Assembly: GCA_049366815.1 (NCBI GenBank)
Contig: JBMNCO010000068.1
Coordinates: 44,435 to 108,434 of the forward strand
DNA length: 64,000 bases
From: CAYNYM01 sp049366815
GTDB taxonomy: Bacteria; Desulfobacterota; DSM-4660; Desulfatiglandales; HGW-15
Direction of reading: 5' to 3'
The notes under the pieces are model-generated. The model was not told the DNA's origin. It was given only the letters and a program-made list of their open reading frames with translations, and searched no databases. Shown piece after piece: positions 16,656 through 24,357 of this stretch (positions are counted from its first letter, which is position 1; each line of letters opens with the position of its first letter). Both the position numbers and the translations under genes were made by a program.

Positions 16656-18419
16656 TCATTCCAGAGGGATTCTGGAGACTTTGAATTCTCCGTTCTCCAG
16701 TCTGATCGTGGAAAAGGCAAGCCAATCCCTGTCGTCCTGTTCCGGAAAATCCGCCCTATAAAATCCGCAGGGATGCTTTCTCGTTTCCTCTCTGGCCAAA
16801 GAGGCCCTTATGATCATCTCAGCATTGTCCAAAAGTGATCTGACCTCCAGGCCCCGGGCCAGCTCGTGGGCAGTGAACACCTTGATGGGTTGCTCCCTGA
16901 TATAGTGCAGGCGATCCAGGCCTCTTTTCAGCATCTCCCCGGTTTTTACATCGCCGCAATACGTATCCATGACGTTCTGCAGAGTATCCTCCACCTCGCG
17001 CCAGGTGAAACCTTCTCCCGGCCCAAACATCCCGGCGCATCGATCCCGCAATGACGCCAACTTGTCCTCCCCGGCCTCTTGAATCTGCAGCTCCCCCCGG
17101 GCGCGTTGTCCGGCCATATCCCCGGCCCGCCACCCCGTGGTGAAGGCCGCAGGCGAGGCACCGAAGGGCACTCCGCCCACTTCATCACCGGCGGCAAAAA
17201 GTCCTCTGATGCCGGTCTCCATTTTTTCATCCACGGCCAGGCCCGACGCCGCAAGATTGCCAACCTCCCGACTGCCTAGACCGAGTTCCAGCTTGTCCCT
17301 TCTCAGGTCGAGTCCTTCCTCCCGCAGATGCCTCAGGAGCTGGCAGCACTTGCCCTCATGGCTGAGCGCCCATTCGACGTACCTGATCTCTTCCTCCGTC
17401 CCGCCGGTGCAGTCCACACAGAAGGGCCCGGATTCCTGGAGTTCTTTCCTGGACGGCATCCCCCGGGGTGTTATTCCTCCCCTTGCGAGCCATTGCCGTC
17501 TTGTCTCTTTCGCGTCTATCCGGTATCCTTTCTCAAGGTCACCCCATTCCGGAAAGGTGGTCTTCGGCACAATCGTTTCCCCGGCGGCATTCACGATCGC
17601 CGCTGCGGGCTGCCAGGTATTTCCAGGAGGCCTGCCCGCGGTCTCGTAATTGGCAAGCCCGTAACGCCTGGCCCCGAGAAATTCCATGTTCATAAGCGGA
17701 AGGCCGGCGTGAAGGGCCATCGCTTTACCGTCCGCAGAGAGGTTACCCGGAAGGTGCAGGTTGAAACAGGCACTTCCCGTGGATTCCCGGCCCATTCGAC
17801 CGGTCTTTCCTCCTGCACTCAGGACGACGCTCTTGGCCTTCAGGACATAGAGATTGGGCTCTCGGGTGCCTACCCCCAGGGCACCGCAGACCTCTCCCCG
17901 GCGGGTCAACAGATCGGTCACCATGACCCGATTGATGATCTTTGCCCCTCTTCTTTTCGCCTCGCGGGTCAGTATCATCTTCAGGGGACGCCCGTCAATA
18001 TTCAAAGAGGTGGGCACACTGTGGAACTGATAGACCATCCTGAACTTTCCCGGAATGGTGCTGTCCTCGTATCGCACCTTGAGCCCGAATCTTTCCAGAT
18101 CGAGCAGACGGGCGTACATTTCGCCTGCAATAAAACGGATGAGTTCCCTTTGGGCAAATCCGCAGGCCACACCCTGCATATGGTCCTCCACGAGGTCATC
18201 CAGGGTCCAGCCCATCTTTTCATGGACCGGTGGGAAATAGCCCCAGATATGATCGATTCCCGATCCCGCCTGACCGCTGGAAAGAGTGTTGGCCTTGTCG
18301 ACGACAAGGACATCCACATCCTGCTCCTTCGCCTTGATGGCCGCCATGCACCCGGCCAGCCCCCCTCCTATGACCAGAACATCCGTTTTGACCGAAACAA
18401 CTTCCATCCGGGGATCCAT
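16656..18419 (-). CDS. FAD-dependent fumarate reductase/AprA-type flavoprotein subunit (copy 2)
   Basis: A 587-residue relative of the flavoprotein at 13807, about the same size but clearly diverged. Dinucleotide fold TDVLVIGGGLAGCMAAIKA (about 12-30), SSGQAGSGIDHIWGY, the central VVLSAGGKTGRMGR segment, GLFAAGDEVGGVPFGA (FAD site near the C-terminal half), and the closing MIIRASLAREETRKHPCGFYRADF are the family marks. The paired ferredoxin is 144 bases upstream. Two unlike copies in one operon suggest two redox steps, or two substrates, rather than gene duplication noise. Substrate and direction (reductase or dehydrogenase) cannot be read from the sequence. Confidence 0.86.
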   Translation of the reverse strand: MDPRMEVVSVKTDVLVIGGGLAGCMAAIKAKEQDVDVLVVDKANTLSSGQAGSGIDHIWGYFPPVHEKMGWTLDDLVEDHMQGVACGFAQRELIRFIAGEMYARLLDLERFGLKVRYEDSTIPGKFRMVYQFHSVPTSLNIDGRPLKMILTREAKRRGAKIINRVMVTDLLTRRGEVCGALGVGTREPNLYVLKAKSVVLSAGGKTGRMGRESTGSACFNLHLPGNLSADGKAMALHAGLPLMNMEFLGARRYGLANYETAGRPPGNTWQPAAAIVNAAGETIVPKTTFPEWGDLEKGYRIDAKETRRQWLARGGITPRGMPSRKELQESGPFCVDCTGGTEEEIRYVEWALSHEGKCCQLLRHLREEGLDLRRDKLELGLGSREVGNLAASGLAVDEKMETGIRGLFAAGDEVGGVPFGASPAAFTTGWRAGDMAGQRARGELQIQEAGEDKLASLRDRCAGMFGPGEGFTWREVEDTLQNVMDTYCGDVKTGEMLKRGLDRLHYIREQPIKVFTAHELARGLEVRSLLDNAEMIIRASLAREETRKHPCGFYRADFPEQDDRDWLAFSTIRLENGEFKVSRIPLE

Positions 18420-18563
18420 TTCGTCTCCTTCCTTTTTCAGCTACCGGCCCCGCGCCGGCGCCTCGAATCATCGTTTGGTGGATACCATGCTCTCCCACGG
18501 TATCACCCCCATGTTGGATGTCCTGCGCAAAATACCTCTTCCAGCCTTTTTGCGCCCTCCAGG

Positions 18564-18842
18564 TCAGGGCCTCCGGCCCCGCACCGCCGAGACCCTCATG
18601 GGGAGGGGGATGATCACCCTGACGGCTCCCTTGTCCTTCACAGGACAGGTGTCTATGCAACAGCCGCAAAACCAGCATTCCTCGGGATAGGTCACGACAG
18701 GAGGCTTCCCCTTTTCCTGATTGGGCGCAAGGACGTCCATCGGGCAGATGTCCACGCACCGGTTGCATCCGCTGCAGATTTCTTCATTGATCTGTATGGC
18801 CCTGAAACGGCTTGGAACCATGTATTGCCGAGTCTCTTCCAT
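18564..18842 (-). CDS. AprB-like dicluster ferredoxin, partner of flavoprotein 2
   Basis: A 92-residue protein with ICSGCNRCVDICPMDVL and CWFCGCCIDTCPVKDKGAV, giving two [4Fe-4S] sites, and a C-terminal stretch ending VIIPLPMRVSAV that resembles the tail that wraps the flavoprotein in AprB. The ATG at 18842 has GGGAGG six bases upstream; a longer upstream frame was rejected. It lies between the TRAP permease (82 bases upstream) and flavoprotein 2, so one transcript probably makes all of them. Confidence 0.88.
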   Translation of the reverse strand: MEETRQYMVPSRFRAIQINEEICSGCNRCVDICPMDVLAPNQEKGKPPVVTYPEECWFCGCCIDTCPVKDKGAVRVIIPLPMRVSAVRGRRP

Positions 18843-18924
18843 TGGTAACCTCCCATGTCTTCTTTCAGTAAACTTGCAGGCAGGCTTCAAGTGTCTCCAG
18901 GAGCCTAAGACCGCACGGCGCGGG

Positions 18925-20895
18925 TCAGGATTCGGCCAAGTCACTCTTCATGGAAGAGGCCGCCGTTTCTCGGGTGGCGAGTTTTGCGCGTCGGGCCTTC
19001 CGGATCTGCCACAGGAAAGGACCGGCCAGCAAAAGGATCCCCAGGAGGTCCGTCCAGGGTTCCGGCCAGATCAGGGCGACACATCCGCCGGCGACCAAGG
19101 CCTTCAGGAGCAGGGACTTCATGCGCACCCAATAGAATCCCTCCAGAATACTGGCCAGGGCGCCCACCGCCAAGACCGCAATGAAGGCCGTCCAGACAAT
19201 CTCCAGAATCGTGCCGTTGAGGATAAGTCCCGGCCGGTACATGTAGATGATCGGCACGAGGTAGGCGGCCACGGCCAGACGAATGGCCTGAAATCCCGTG
19301 GAATTGGGGTTTCCCCCGGCGATGCCCGCCCCTGCGTAGGCCGCCACAGCCACCGGGGGCGTGATGGCGGAAATGACAGAGAAATACACGATAAACAGGT
19401 GAGAGGACATCAGGGGAAAATCAAGTTCCAGCAGGGCGGGGACCGCCAGCGTGGCCGTCAGCACATAGGCGGCGGGGATGGGCATCCCCATTCCGAGGAT
19501 GATGCAGACGATCGCCACCATAATAATGCAGAGAAAGCTGTTGCCGCCCGTGGCCTGAAATACAAGGCTGGTGAATTTGCCGCCCAGACCCGTAAGCATG
19601 ATCCCCCCGATGACCATACCGGCCGCGGCCGAGGCGTTGGATACGGTCAGGATCCGGGTCCCTGTATTATAGAAAGCCTTGAAAATGTCCTTCGGACCCA
19701 TCCGGTATCCGGGCTTGAACCAGCTGATGACGATGGTCGTGCAGGTCGCCACCAGCCCCACGACAGTAGGATTGAGTCGAATCGCGATGAGCCAGACCAG
19801 GACCACGATGGGTATGATATAAATGTAATTCTCCTTCAGGACCTGCCATGGCCTTTCTCTGACACCCTCGTCCGCTATGGGCCGCAGGTCCTTTTTGACG
19901 GCCCGATAATGGACCTGAACCATGATCCCGAAATAGTAGATCAGGGCCGGGATTGCGGCGGCCAGGGCTATCTCGACATAGGGGATGGCTGCGATGTCCA
20001 CCATGAGAAAGGCCGCTGTACCCATGATGGGAGGCAGGATAGAGGCCCCGGAGGAGGCGGCTGCTTCGACGGCCCCGGCAAAGACGGGACTGTAGCCCAG
20101 GCGCTTCATGAGGGGGATGGTGATACTGCCGGTTGTGACCACGTCGGAGGTGGGACTCCCGCTCATTGACCCGTAAAGACCGCTGGCGATGACCGAGATC
20201 TTTGCCGGTCCTCCCACCATCCTCCCCGCGATGGCCGAAGCGAGGCGGAAGAAGAATTCCCCGCCCCCGGCCTGGTTGAAGACCTGGCCGAAGAGTACGA
20301 ACATATAGACGTAGGTGCAGGTCACGCCTATGGGCGTACCGAATATCCCGTCAAAGGTATAGACCATCCGGTCCAGGAATCCGACCACATCCATGCCCCG
20401 GTGTCCGAAGGCCCCGGGAAGGTATTCCCCTGCAAAGTTATAGGCGACAAAGATCAGGATGATGATGACGAGGACCGGGCCCACCGTTCGGCGCGTCACC
20501 TCGATGACAAGGATGACCAGCACCGAAGTAAAGAAGATATCCGCTGCGCTCATGGGATCCACACCCGTCCACCGGTCAATGATCACCTGGCCGTTGATGA
20601 AGATATAGACTCCTGCGGCAAAGCCGAGTGCGGCCATCACCAGGTCAGGGACGGATACCTTCTCCGATCGGGAATTGGATGAAAAATTATAGCAGATGAA
20701 GGACAGGGCGAGGACAAAACCGACAAACATCGCCCGCAGCAAATAGAAATCGATCTTTCCAAAAGGGGCCCCGTAGATTTCCAGTGCCGCCAACCCCAGG
20801 ACCAGGCAAATCACGACACCATTATAGAAGGGAGACAGCTTCCGCCGTCTGCCCGACACAAAGATTGAACCGACTATGCCTTTCAAGTTCATCAT
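18925..20895 (-). CDS. TRAP transporter fused permease (4TM/12TM), TAXI system
   Basis: A 656-residue integral membrane protein in which the small (DctQ-like, about residues 1-190) and large (DctM-like, about 200-620) TRAP permease parts are fused, a form typical of TAXI-TRAP systems. At least fourteen hydrophobic segments are visible. Motifs include GGEFFFRLASAIAGRMVGG, SGSPTSDVVTTGSITIPLM, EAAASSGASILPPIMGTAAF and PITPPVAVAAY-type repeats. It imports an organic anion using a sodium or proton gradient. ATG at 20895 or the next codon 20892 are both possible after GAGAGGA. The receptor gene is 218 bases upstream. Substrate unknown; the adjoining enzymes suggest a carboxylate. Confidence 0.93.
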   Translation of the reverse strand: MMNLKGIVGSIFVSGRRRKLSPFYNGVVICLVLGLAALEIYGAPFGKIDFYLLRAMFVGFVLALSFICYNFSSNSRSEKVSVPDLVMAALGFAAGVYIFINGQVIIDRWTGVDPMSAADIFFTSVLVILVIEVTRRTVGPVLVIIILIFVAYNFAGEYLPGAFGHRGMDVVGFLDRMVYTFDGIFGTPIGVTCTYVYMFVLFGQVFNQAGGGEFFFRLASAIAGRMVGGPAKISVIASGLYGSMSGSPTSDVVTTGSITIPLMKRLGYSPVFAGAVEAAASSGASILPPIMGTAAFLMVDIAAIPYVEIALAAAIPALIYYFGIMVQVHYRAVKKDLRPIADEGVRERPWQVLKENYIYIIPIVVLVWLIAIRLNPTVVGLVATCTTIVISWFKPGYRMGPKDIFKAFYNTGTRILTVSNASAAAGMVIGGIMLTGLGGKFTSLVFQATGGNSFLCIIMVAIVCIILGMGMPIPAAYVLTATLAVPALLELDFPLMSSHLFIVYFSVISAITPPVAVAAYAGAGIAGGNPNSTGFQAIRLAVAAYLVPIIYMYRPGLILNGTILEIVWTAFIAVLAVGALASILEGFYWVRMKSLLLKALVAGGCVALIWPEPWTDLLGILLLAGPFLWQIRKARRAKLATRETAASSMKSDLAES

Positions 20896-21113
20896 TCCTC
20901 TCCGTCCATTGAACCCTCACAGGTCCTGTCGATACCGAGGCCCTTTTTCCGCTTTCGTGTGAAGGCCACAACACAAAATTCTCCGGCCTCCCGCACCTGA
21001 AAATTCAGGGGCAATCGATTTCCTGATCAGATTTTCCCGGCCGGCCCCTTTTTTGTGCCCACCCGGCAACGGCAGATTCCCGGATGGGCACCGGACTGGA
21101 AACGTGCCTGTGA

Positions 21114-22130
21114 TTATTCGATGACACCGATTTCCCGGTAGTATTTGGCGGCCCCCGGGTGAAGCTCCACCATGACGTCCCTTGCCATGATCTCTGGAGT
21201 AAGATCTCTCAGATTGGCGTGAACCTTGTGGAGATAATCCAGCTTTTCGTGCATGGCCTTCACCACGTCATACACCAGGTCATCGGGCTGATCGACACTG
21301 GTCAGCAGGATAAGTTTCGAGTTCAAGGTGCGGCAGTCCTCCTCCTGCCAGGGATAGGTCTTGGCCGGTATGGTGAAGGGCTCCATCCCGAGCTCCTTGC
21401 CGAGGGCCTGAAGCTTGTCCTCGTCAATGGAGAGCATCCTTAATTTGTGCTTTTGACCGTGTTCCAGATACCTGCTGGCTGGGAACTGGGCCACCTCCTG
21501 CGCGGCGTCGAGCTGTCCCGCATCCCAGAGATCTACGGCCTGGGCGGATGGGATGTAATGCACCTTTCCTCCCCATTTCTCGATATTTTTATAGGAGGCC
21601 CCATAGGCCTCCAGGACCTTTTCGCCGGAAAGGTGCATGATGGTTCCCCTTCGATTTGCGCACACACGCAGGGGATATTTTTTCTCCGCGAGATCCTGGA
21701 AGCTCTTGATACCCGTCTTCTCGTCGATAATGAACTGGAAGGCGCCGGTGGGATTGAGAACCGCAACGGTCCTGACATTGGGATATTTTTTCTTGTAGGG
21801 TTCCATGCCGCTGAAGGCTGCAAAGTTTGTGGCATCGTAGGTGACCGCAAACTGGACCTCGTTTCGGCTGATCATGACCTGATTGGGGCCGTCCTTTCCC
21901 GGTTCCGTGGTAATCTGTGCGTCGGGAAGGGATCGTCGGATGCTTTCGGCGACACCCTCCGTAATCACGGACCAGACGCCTCCGACAGATCCTCCCAGGA
22001 TCGTCATTTTATAGTCCTTGCCGGCGGCCTGGACGTGGCCCGGCGTCAACAAGAGGGTCAAGGACAACAGCAGACCAAAGGCCGGCATCACGATGGAAAG
22101 ACATCTATTCTGAAATTTTCTCACACACAT
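21114..22130 (-). CDS. TAXI-family TRAP solute-binding receptor
   Basis: A 338-residue periplasmic binding protein. It starts with a signal peptide (about residues 1-36, hydrophobic core FGLLLSLTLLLTPG, cleavage near VQAAG) followed by YKMTILGGSVGGVW, TYDATNFAAFSG, and HYIPSAQAVDLWDAGQLDAA, which are characteristic of the TAXI (TRAP-associated extracytoplasmic immunogenic) family. TAXI receptors often bind glutamate-like or aromatic acids. ATG at 22130 follows GGAGGAG; an in-frame TTG 15 bases upstream is the alternative. It is the extracytoplasmic component for the fused permease downstream. Confidence 0.92.
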   Translation of the reverse strand: MCVRKFQNRCLSIVMPAFGLLLSLTLLLTPGHVQAAGKDYKMTILGGSVGGVWSVITEGVAESIRRSLPDAQITTEPGKDGPNQVMISRNEVQFAVTYDATNFAAFSGMEPYKKKYPNVRTVAVLNPTGAFQFIIDEKTGIKSFQDLAEKKYPLRVCANRRGTIMHLSGEKVLEAYGASYKNIEKWGGKVHYIPSAQAVDLWDAGQLDAAQEVAQFPASRYLEHGQKHKLRMLSIDEDKLQALGKELGMEPFTIPAKTYPWQEEDCRTLNSKLILLTSVDQPDDLVYDVVKAMHEKLDYLHKVHANLRDLTPEIMARDVMVELHPGAAKYYREIGVIE

Positions 22131-22327
22131 CGTTCTCCTCCTCAAAAATAAGGGGTTTCCTCGAAGGGCAAAAAAGCCCCTGCTCTCTCAGATCACGAGC
22201 TCAACCTTTTCTATCGGGCACTCAGAGTGTCGACTGACTCTCCAGATTTTCACCTCCTTTCCAAAGACCTCAAACGAACTGCTTTACACTCACGGCTGAA
22301 AAACCAGGGGCCGTTTTCACGTCCGGA

Positions 22328-23323
22328 TCAGATCTTGAATTCTTCGTCCATGGTTTCCGGCGCAAACAAATCCTCCAACGTCATGAGTTTTTCGGACAGG
22401 CCCTGCTCGTGGTGGTAGCGAAGAAAGGTCTCCATTGTTTTCTTATTGTGGCCCGCCAGCCCGTAAGGCCACCAGTCCTCCCCGAGAATTTCCTTGGTGC
22501 GTTCCACCTCCGAGACCATCCAGGGCAGGGCGACCCGCAGGGCCGCGGTCTCCGTATAGCCTTTCATGGCGAGCTCCTTGGCCCGGCAGAACGCCTTGTA
22601 GAGGTTTACCGCGATCCAGGGGTTTTGCCGGTAGATCTCCCGCTTGACAATGATGGTATGCATGATGGGAAAGATCCCGGTCTTCTTGAAATACTGCTCC
22701 TCCGTCTCCCGGGGATTCTCAAAGAGCCGGGCCACATTCGCGGACCCCCGGGTAAAGCAGGAGGGCTCCCGGGCGGTAAACAGGGCATCGATCTCGCCGT
22801 CGTCGAGCATTTGGGACAGAGTCCTGTCATCCGGAATGGTCTCAAGGCGGATTTCAGGAGGAAGTTTGATCTTTACCTTTTCCACTCGCCCCGGGGTCTC
22901 TTCCCCCCCGCTGCGCCACAAAATATCCTTTGGGTAGACCCCGTATTGGTCCTGGAAGATACCCCTCAGCCAGACGACCGCCGTAATCTGGTATTCCGGC
23001 AGGCCGACAACTTTGCCCTTAAGATCCTGAGGATCCCGGATCCCCTTGTGGGTATTGACAAAAACACAGGAGTGCCTGAAGAACCTGGAGGTGAAGGCGG
23101 GGATCGCTATGAAGCGTTCATCACCCCTGGAGCGCAACATGACGTAAGTGGACAGAGAACACTCGGAAACGTCGAATTCGGAGTGCCTTGCCTGTCGCCA
23201 GAAAATCTCCTCCACCGGAAGTGACAGGAAGTGGAGGCGAATGCCCTCGGGCACAACCTCACCGGACATGAGGGCCTGGACACGGTCGGAGGGTGGACAT
23301 GCACAGGAAAGCGGAATGGTCAT
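22328..23323 (-). CDS. Pht5/4,5-dihydroxyphthalate decarboxylase-like protein
   Basis: A 331-residue protein with the periplasmic-binding-protein fold but no signal peptide, close to the family annotated as 4,5-dihydroxyphthalate decarboxylase. Recognised points: early SDRVQALMSGEVVPEGIRL, DVSECSLSTYVMLRSRGD, IAIPAFTSRFFRHS, LKGKVVGLPEYQITAVVW, and GEIDALFTAREP. The lack of a leader implies a cytoplasmic enzyme. It follows the GntR gene by 23 bases and precedes the TAXI receptor by 197 bases, so it is probably the first enzyme gene of the operon. The name reflects family likeness; substrate specificity is not proven, and several members are of unknown activity. Confidence 0.75.
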   Translation of the reverse strand: MTIPLSCACPPSDRVQALMSGEVVPEGIRLHFLSLPVEEIFWRQARHSEFDVSECSLSTYVMLRSRGDERFIAIPAFTSRFFRHSCVFVNTHKGIRDPQDLKGKVVGLPEYQITAVVWLRGIFQDQYGVYPKDILWRSGGEETPGRVEKVKIKLPPEIRLETIPDDRTLSQMLDDGEIDALFTAREPSCFTRGSANVARLFENPRETEEQYFKKTGIFPIMHTIIVKREIYRQNPWIAVNLYKAFCRAKELAMKGYTETAALRVALPWMVSEVERTKEILGEDWWPYGLAGHNKKTMETFLRYHHEQGLSEKLMTLEDLFAPETMDEEFKI

Positions 23324-23346
23324 GGAAAACTATCCTCCTTTCATTA

Positions 23347-24111
23347 TCAGCCTTTTTTCAGGCTCTTGTTCATCTCTACGGGTACGGATTCGCTCCCCTC
23401 TTCAATCTCTTTGTGAATTCCATGGACGTTGAGGATATGCTCCCTCATCCTTTCAAAGGCCATTTGGGGGTCCTTCTTCATGATGGCTTCGATGATATCT
23501 TCATGTTGGGCGAGGATCTGTTTTTTGGACTGATCATCCAGCTTGATGGTGCTCATCCTCAATGTGTGCACATCCATGAGGACGTCCATGATCATCCGGA
23601 TAACCTTGTTACCCGTTATCCGGGAAATGACCCGGTGGGTATTGGGAACGTTCTCCCTAGCGGGGTCGCCGATCTTATATCCTTCCTGAAGCTTCCTGTT
23701 GGCCTCCTTCAGGCGCTCGATGTCTTCAGGCGTTGCCCTTTTCGCGGCCTCGGCGGCGACCGGCGGTTCAATGATGAGTCTTGCCTGCAGGATGTGCTCA
23801 AGGCTCACCTGGCCGAACTCAAACATGTCAACCATGGATTCTACAACATGTGTAAGTCCGCCCTTCGCTATATAGGCACCCCCCTGGACCCCTTTTCGGA
23901 TCGTTATGAGGCCGGATCTCTCCAGTGATCGCAAGGCCTCACGAATACTCGCACGGCTGGCGTCAAACATCTCAGCCAATTCCCGCTCCGCCGGGAGTTT
24001 GCCGCCCAAAGGGTACCTGCCCTTGAAAATGGCCTGTTTGATTTGCTCCTCTATCAACCGGGAGACCCTTTTCCTCCGAACGGGGACAAAATGATTTATT
24101 TCTTCAGGCAT
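23347..24111 (-). CDS. FadR/FCD-type GntR transcriptional regulator (copy 1)
   Basis: A 254-residue DNA-binding regulator. The winged helix covers about residues 15-85 (LIEEQIKQAIFKG, PAERELAEMFDASRASIREALRSLE), and the FCD ligand domain about 95-240, with histidines consistent with a metal-bound carboxylate ligand (NTHRVISRIT). FCD regulators commonly sense organic acids and repress catabolic operons. It leads the TAXI/flavoprotein operon and probably represses itself and the downstream genes through the inverted repeat at 24218-24241. It is an evident paralogue of the regulator at 29999. ATG at 24111 follows GAGGAG. Confidence 0.92.
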   Translation of the reverse strand: MPEEINHFVPVRRKRVSRLIEEQIKQAIFKGRYPLGGKLPAERELAEMFDASRASIREALRSLERSGLITIRKGVQGGAYIAKGGLTHVVESMVDMFEFGQVSLEHILQARLIIEPPVAAEAAKRATPEDIERLKEANRKLQEGYKIGDPARENVPNTHRVISRITGNKVIRMIMDVLMDVHTLRMSTIKLDDQSKKQILAQHEDIIEAIMKKDPQMAFERMREHILNVHGIHKEIEEGSESVPVEMNKSLKKG

Positions 24112-24217
24112 GTTCTCCTCTAATCTAAGAAGCTGTCCATCGAAGGATCATTTATCCATAAGAGGGGCTGCCACCCCTCTTCCCGCACCACTGGTTCGGG
24201 CTATTGCACTAACAATT

Positions 24218-24264
24218 TAATGGATAATGTTTAACCCATTACGACTTTACAGATGGATTGTCAA
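24218..24264 (-). promoter_or_regulatory. Promoter and operator of GntR copy 1
   Basis: On the minus strand TTGACA (24264-24259) is followed after 17 bases by TAATGG (24241-24236) at the -10 position. This -10 is one arm of a perfect inverted repeat, TAATGG-N12-CCATTA (24218-24223 with 24236-24241 on the plus strand). An operator covering the -10 would fit repression by the encoded regulator. Nothing gene-like lies in 24112-24357. Confidence 0.45.
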
Positions 24265-24357
24265 CAAAAAATAACCACACGGCGATTAGATTACGCCGTA
24301 CCACCCCCAACATGCCGATGGCTGCATCGCCTTTTCAGTATGTCTTTTGCCACAAGC

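Noticed and set aside
17328..18848. A 506-codon plus-strand frame
   Set aside because: It lies antisense to flavoprotein 2 and the ferredoxin, which have strong family motifs; its own translation is unlike any protein and has no ribosome site.
18721..20169. A 482-codon plus-strand frame
   Set aside because: Antisense shadow of the TRAP permease, with strongly biased Gly/Asp/His/Arg composition.
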